In this document: positions 60,923 through 64,000 of the stretch, one piece after another
Layout of the letters: each line of letters opens with the position of its first letter
How positions within the stretch are numbered: position 1 is the first letter of the stretch
Assembly (NCBI RefSeq): GCF_003046175.1
Contig: NZ_PZZM01000001.1
Coordinates: forward strand, 3,985,001-4,049,000
Reading direction: 5' to 3'
From: Bosea sp. 124
GTDB taxonomy: Bacteria; Pseudomonadota; Alphaproteobacteria; Rhizobiales; Beijerinckiaceae
Length of the DNA stretch: 64,000 nt
Program-made: the position numbers and the translations under genes
The notes under the pieces: model-generated
What the model saw: the letters and a program-made list of their open reading frames with translations, nothing else
Database searches by the model: none
Told to the model about the DNA's origin: nothing

Positions 60923-61843
60923 ATGTCCGATCCGCTGTCCCAGGTCATTGAACTGCTGCGGCCCCGCGCCGTGTTCTCGAAAGGGATCAGCGGCGCCGGG
61001 CGCTGGGCGGTTCGCTATTCCGCATTCGGACAGCCGAGTTTCTGCGTGGTGCTGGAGGGGCGGTGCCGGCTTGCCGTCGATGGCGAGGACGCCATCGCTC
61101 TGGAGGAGGGGGACTTCGTGCTCCTGCCGGCGACGCCGGCCTTCAGCATGTCGGGCTTCGAGCCGGCGACGCCGAGACAGATCGATCCGAAGGCCGCGCC
61201 CGCGCCGACGGAAGACATTCGACACGGCCAAGCCGATGGGCCTCCCGATGTGCGCCTGCTCGGGGGCTACTTCGTCTTCGATTCTCCGGACGCGTCGCTG
61301 CTGCTATCGCTCTTGCCCGGGATGGTCCACATCCGGGGCGTCCAACGCCTTGCCACGCTGGTTCGGCTCGTTGGGGAGGAGGCGAGCGGGCAGTGCGCCG
61401 GCCGTGACCTCGTGCTGGCGCGTCTCATCGAGGTGTTGTTGATCGAGGCGCTGCGGGCAACGCGAGGGCAGTACGCGCCGCCGGGACTGCTGCAGGGACT
61501 GGCCGATTCCCGTGTCGCCGAGGCGCTGCGGCTGATGCATGGCGATCCGGAGCGATCCTGGACGGTGGCAGAACTCGCCAGAGACGCCGGCATGTCGCGC
61601 TCGGCTTTCTTCGATCGCTTCATGCGCACGGTCGGGCTGCGGCCGATGGAATATTTGCTCGCCTGGCGCATGGCTGTCGCCAAGAGCCTGCTATCGGCCG
61701 GTGACGTGGCGCTCGACGAGGTTGCGAGACGCGTCGGCTATGGCTCGGCGAGCACGTTCAGCACGGCATTCAGCCGTCATGTCGGTCAGCCGCCCGGCCG
61801 CTATGCGCGGCGGGCGCCGGCTACTCCATCACCGCCGCTTTGA
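60923..61843 (+). CDS. AraC family transcriptional regulator with cupin domain
   Basis: A 306-residue regulator. The N-terminal about 190 residues form a cupin sensor domain of the AraC-type cupin 6 family: DPLSQVIELLRPRAVFSKG, CVVLEGRCRLAVDGEDAIAL and LEEGDFVLLPATPAF. The C-terminal about 95 residues are the AraC double helix-turn-helix: LARDAGMSRSAFFDRFMRTV and VARRVGYGSASTFSTAFSRH. ATG 60923 is preferred over the TTG at 60908. It is divergent from the SDR gene, a common arrangement where the regulator controls its neighbour. The last 23 bases overlap the XRE gene end on the other strand. Confidence 0.9.
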   Translation: MSDPLSQVIELLRPRAVFSKGISGAGRWAVRYSAFGQPSFCVVLEGRCRLAVDGEDAIALEEGDFVLLPATPAFSMSGFEPATPRQIDPKAAPAPTEDIRHGQADGPPDVRLLGGYFVFDSPDASLLLSLLPGMVHIRGVQRLATLVRLVGEEASGQCAGRDLVLARLIEVLLIEALRATRGQYAPPGLLQGLADSRVAEALRLMHGDPERSWTVAELARDAGMSRSAFFDRFMRTVGLRPMEYLLAWRMAVAKSLLSAGDVALDEVARRVGYGSASTFSTAFSRHVGQPPGRYARRAPATPSPPL

Positions 61844-62441
61844 GGATGCAGACCATCAGCGCGCTGCCGGGCTGTTCGCCGACGCAGCGGACGACGTGGC
61901 GGCGGTCGCAGCGATAGCGCAAGGTCTCGCCTGCCTTGGCGCGCTGGACGATGTCGCCGACCTCGACCTCGAATTCACCCGAGGTCACCGAGAGGGACTC
62001 GATCGAGCCGCGCTGGTGACCTTCGGAATCGAGCTCGCCGCCCGGCTCCGACTGAACTTCATACCATTGCAGCCATTCGACCGTCTTGATCCAGCCGACG
62101 ATGGCGAGGCGGAGCTTGCCATCTTCCGAAACCAGGATCGGCGTATCGGCCCGGGCGGTCTTCTCGATGAAGGGCTCTTCCTCGCCGCTGGAGAGGACGC
62201 GCTCGATCGAGATGTCGAGGGCCTGCGACAGCCGCCAGATCGTCGCCAGCGTCGGATTGGTCTCGTTGCGCTCGATCTGGCTGATGATCGACTTGGCCAC
62301 GCCGGACTGTTCGGCGAGTTCGGAGAGCGAGAAGTTGTAGGCCTTGCGCAGGCGCTGGATCGTCTTTCCGAGCTGGCCCGAGATGACCTGAGCCCCGGAT
62401 TCGAACTCGCGTCCGCCACGCTCTTTCGTCTCGATGCCCAT
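61821..62441 (-). CDS. XRE family regulator with cupin domain
   Basis: A 206-residue regulator of the XRE-cupin group. The N-terminal helix-turn-helix (about residues 24-80) reads IQRLRKAYNFSLSELAEQSG, VAKSIISQIERNETNPTLAT. The C-terminal cupin (about 95-200) starts with KLRLAIVGWIKTVEWLQWYE and ends GSALMVCILKAAVME. A ligand-sensing role on small acids or amino acids is typical. Its 3' end overlaps the AraC gene by 23 bases. Two tandem dyads upstream (62468-62507) are candidate operators for it. The DMT transporter gene upstream on the same strand may be in its regulon. Confidence 0.92.
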   Translation of the reverse strand: MGIETKERGGREFESGAQVISGQLGKTIQRLRKAYNFSLSELAEQSGVAKSIISQIERNETNPTLATIWRLSQALDISIERVLSSGEEEPFIEKTARADTPILVSEDGKLRLAIVGWIKTVEWLQWYEVQSEPGGELDSEGHQRGSIESLSVTSGEFEVEVGDIVQRAKAGETLRYRCDRRHVVRCVGEQPGSALMVCILKAAVME

Positions 62442-62467
62442 CCTGTCTTAGCCTGCCTCACATGCGG

Positions 62468-62507
62468 GATCGTTTGCACAAGCGAACGATCGTTTGTCTG
62501 AGCGGAC
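62468..62507. promoter_or_regulatory. Two tandem 20-base operator-like units before the XRE gene
   Basis: GATCGTTTGCACAAGCGAAC (62468-62487) and GATCGTTTGTCTGAGCGGAC (62488-62507) are adjacent 20-base direct repeats matching at 15 positions. Each has an imperfect inverted form, GTTTGC...GCGAAC in the first. They lie between the XRE gene start (62441) and the DMT gene end, so they are candidate XRE operators. Inferred. Confidence 0.5.
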
Positions 62508-62557
62508 AATGCCCGGTTGAAGCGCCCGGAGCAAGCCGAGACTGTGGCCGCGGGTAC

Positions 62558-63511
62558 TCAGGTGGCGCGAGTCGAGCCGATCTCGCGCTGCTCGCGCTTC
62601 AGCAGGCCGAGCCTCTGCTCGCGCAGGATGACGTAGATCCCCGATGCGATGACGATCACGGCGCCGATCAGGATCGTGCTGACCGGCCATTCGCCGAACA
62701 GGAACCAGCCGATGATGACCGCCCAGATCATCGTCGAGTATTCGAAGGGCGCGATCAGCGAGGCGTCGCCGAAGCGATAGGCCTGGACGAGCAGGATCTG
62801 GCCGAGGCCGCCCAGGATGCCGATCGCGACCATCAAAGCCGCATCGGGCAAGTCCGGCATGCGCCAGCCCAGGGCCATGGTGGCAAGCCCGAGCGCGCTC
62901 GTCAGCAGCATGAAATAGAAGACGATCGCGCCGGTCGGCTCCGTCTTCGTCAGCAGCCGCACCTCGATCGAGGCGAAGGCCGAGCAGAACGCGCCGGCCA
63001 GGCCGAGCGCTGCACCCAAAGCCGGTCCCGCCTGCAGTCCCTGCGAGAGCGTGCCACTCGTGAGATGCGGCGAGAGCATGATCAGGACGCCGATGAAGCC
63101 GATCGTCACGGCGCTCCAGCGGTAGATCCGCACGCGCTCCTTGAGCACCAGCGCCGCCAGCACGACGACGCCGAGCGGTGCGGCATAGCCGAGCGCCACC
63201 GCATCCGAAAGCGGCAGGAACTGGAGCGCCGCAAAGCCGCAGAACATGCCGGTCGAGCCGATGACGCCACGCTTCATGTGGCCGCGGAGATTGTTCGTCT
63301 TGAGCGCGCCGGGCAGTTCGGAGCGCCAGGCCAGCCAAATCAGCAGCGGAATCAGCGCGAAGAAGGAGCGGAAGAAGACGAGTTCGCCGGTCGGATAGCG
63401 CGCCGCGGTCGCCTTGATGCCGGCCGACATCAGCGTGAAGGCCAGCGCCGAGATCAGTTTCAGGCTGATGCCAAGGAGAGGGGACAACGGACCGGCGCGG
63501 TGGGAGGACAA
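62558..63511 (-). CDS. DMT superfamily transporter (EamA)
   Basis: A 317-residue membrane protein with about ten helices in two EamA repeats, typical of amino-acid or metabolite exporters of the drug/metabolite transporter family. It has FTLMSAGIKATAARYPTGEL in the first helix pair, LPLSDAVALGYAAPLGVVV with the conserved P-x-x-x-A-x-x-x-x-x-P, and AFEYSTMIWAVIIGWFLF-like segments in the second repeat (IAPFEYSTMIWAVIIGW). The start appears to be a TTG at 63511 with no strong ribosome site, so it is uncertain. It lies behind the XRE gene start region on the same strand. Confidence 0.88.
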   Translation of the reverse strand: MSSHRAGPLSPLLGISLKLISALAFTLMSAGIKATAARYPTGELVFFRSFFALIPLLIWLAWRSELPGALKTNNLRGHMKRGVIGSTGMFCGFAALQFLPLSDAVALGYAAPLGVVVLAALVLKERVRIYRWSAVTIGFIGVLIMLSPHLTSGTLSQGLQAGPALGAALGLAGAFCSAFASIEVRLLTKTEPTGAIVFYFMLLTSALGLATMALGWRMPDLPDAALMVAIGILGGLGQILLVQAYRFGDASLIAPFEYSTMIWAVIIGWFLFGEWPVSTILIGAVIVIASGIYVILREQRLGLLKREQREIGSTRAT

Positions 63512-63631
63512 GGCGACGGCGGACGCCGCTGAAGGGCCGCCGTTAGAACACGTCCAGTCCGGGTCGCAAAGCGTGAAGGCTGCAACCCCGATAGGCGGCC
63601 TGCGGGAAGCCGGCCGCCTGTCGGGTTGTCG

Positions 63632-64000
63632 TCAGAAACTGCCCCGGAAGGCGCCGCCGTCGATCAGGAAATTCTGGCCGGTGATGTAGCCGGCATGGGT
63701 GCTGGCGAGGAAGGCGCAGAGCTTGCCGAACTCGTCGGCCTCGCCGAAGCGGCCGGCGGGCACATCGCCCCGGCGCGCCTGCGCCATCTCCTCGATCGAG
63801 AGGCCCTTGATTGCGGCCATCTTCGTCAGCCCGGTCTTCAGCCGGTCAGTATCGAACATGCCAGGCAGGATGTTGTTGATGGTGACATTGGCATGGGCGA
63901 CCTCGCGCGCCACGCCCGAGAGGAAGGCGGTGAGCCCGGCGCGGGCGGCCGAGGAGACGTCGAGGCCGGTCAGTGGCGTCAGAACGCTGGCCGAGGTGAT
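63632..64000 (-). CDS. SDR family oxidoreductase, C-terminal part only
   Basis: The window ends inside this gene; the last about 122 residues are visible in one frame running off the 64000 edge. The SDR C-terminal half is clear: VARE-VAHANVTINNILPGMF, GDVPAGRFGEADEFGKLCAF and ASTHAGYITGQNFLIDGGAF are typical. At the expected catalytic site the sequence reads SSAARAGLTAFLSGVA, where classical SDRs have Tyr-x-x-x-Lys: Tyr is absent and Lys is replaced by Arg. This group of Tyr-less SDRs exists but its chemistry is unclear. The N-terminal half is not in the window. Confidence 0.85.
   Translation of the reverse strand: MTSASVLTPLTGLDVSSAARAGLTAFLSGVAREVAHANVTINNILPGMFDTDRLKTGLTKMAAIKGLSIEEMAQARRGDVPAGRFGEADEFGKLCAFLASTHAGYITGQNFLIDGGAFRGSF

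Overview
The window is a GC-rich alphaproteobacterial chromosome segment. A GAAC-N7-GAAC SOS box, the mix of glycogen, TRAP, urate-catabolism and UdgX genes, and repeated inverted elements ending in GTCATnCTCGGGC-type arms suggest Hyphomicrobiales, perhaps a Bosea-like organism. That placement is inference from gene content, because no rRNA or taxonomic marker is present. The DNA is mostly core or ordinary accessory sequence. I see no integrase, transposase, CRISPR array or prophage.

Layout. 1-6.7 kb: branched-chain amino-acid genes (end of ilvB, ilvN, ilvC) with a racemase and a GST between ilvB and ilvN, a MazEF-type pair whose antitoxin carries an in-frame amber codon, a TetR regulator, three very small membrane proteins and a DedA protein. 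6.9-10.3 kb: a NitT/TauT-type ABC importer followed by a frameshifted SnoaL-like gene. 10.4-17.9 kb: pyridoxal kinase, an EEP-family phosphatase, PhzF, Nudix, an M3 peptidase and small exported proteins. 17.9-19.9 kb: leuA behind a candidate Leu-rich leader peptide. 20.1-24.7 kb: an NCS2 permease, tRNA-Lys(CTT), and a TRAP membrane pair without a binding protein. 24.8-27.7 kb: an M20 peptidase and an orphan SNF2-like helicase.

27.8-41.3 kb is a glycogen/alpha-glucan island (malQ, glgB, glgA, two glgX-type genes, glgP) that lacks glgC. 41.4-44.5 kb holds a radical SAM plus UdgX DNA-repair operon directly under a LexA-type SOS box; I regard this as the most interesting system here. 45.4-48.6 kb is a urate-to-allantoate pathway (puuD, uraH and a puuE-uraD fusion). 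48.7-52.4 kb has a large polytopic protein, a GlcG/HbpS protein and a BON-LysM protein. 52.7-55.9 kb is a complete TRAP transporter plus rhodanese. 56.0-60.0 kb has a CoxL/XDH-type molybdenum hydroxylase with two c-type cytochromes. 60.1-64.0 kb has two SDRs (one cut by the window edge), AraC and XRE-cupin regulators with repeat-rich upstream regions, and a DMT exporter.

Many neighbours are translationally coupled (ATGA or GTGA overlaps), which supports the operon assignments. Start codons were picked from Shine-Dalgarno placement and family alignment, and several remain uncertain, as stated in the entries.
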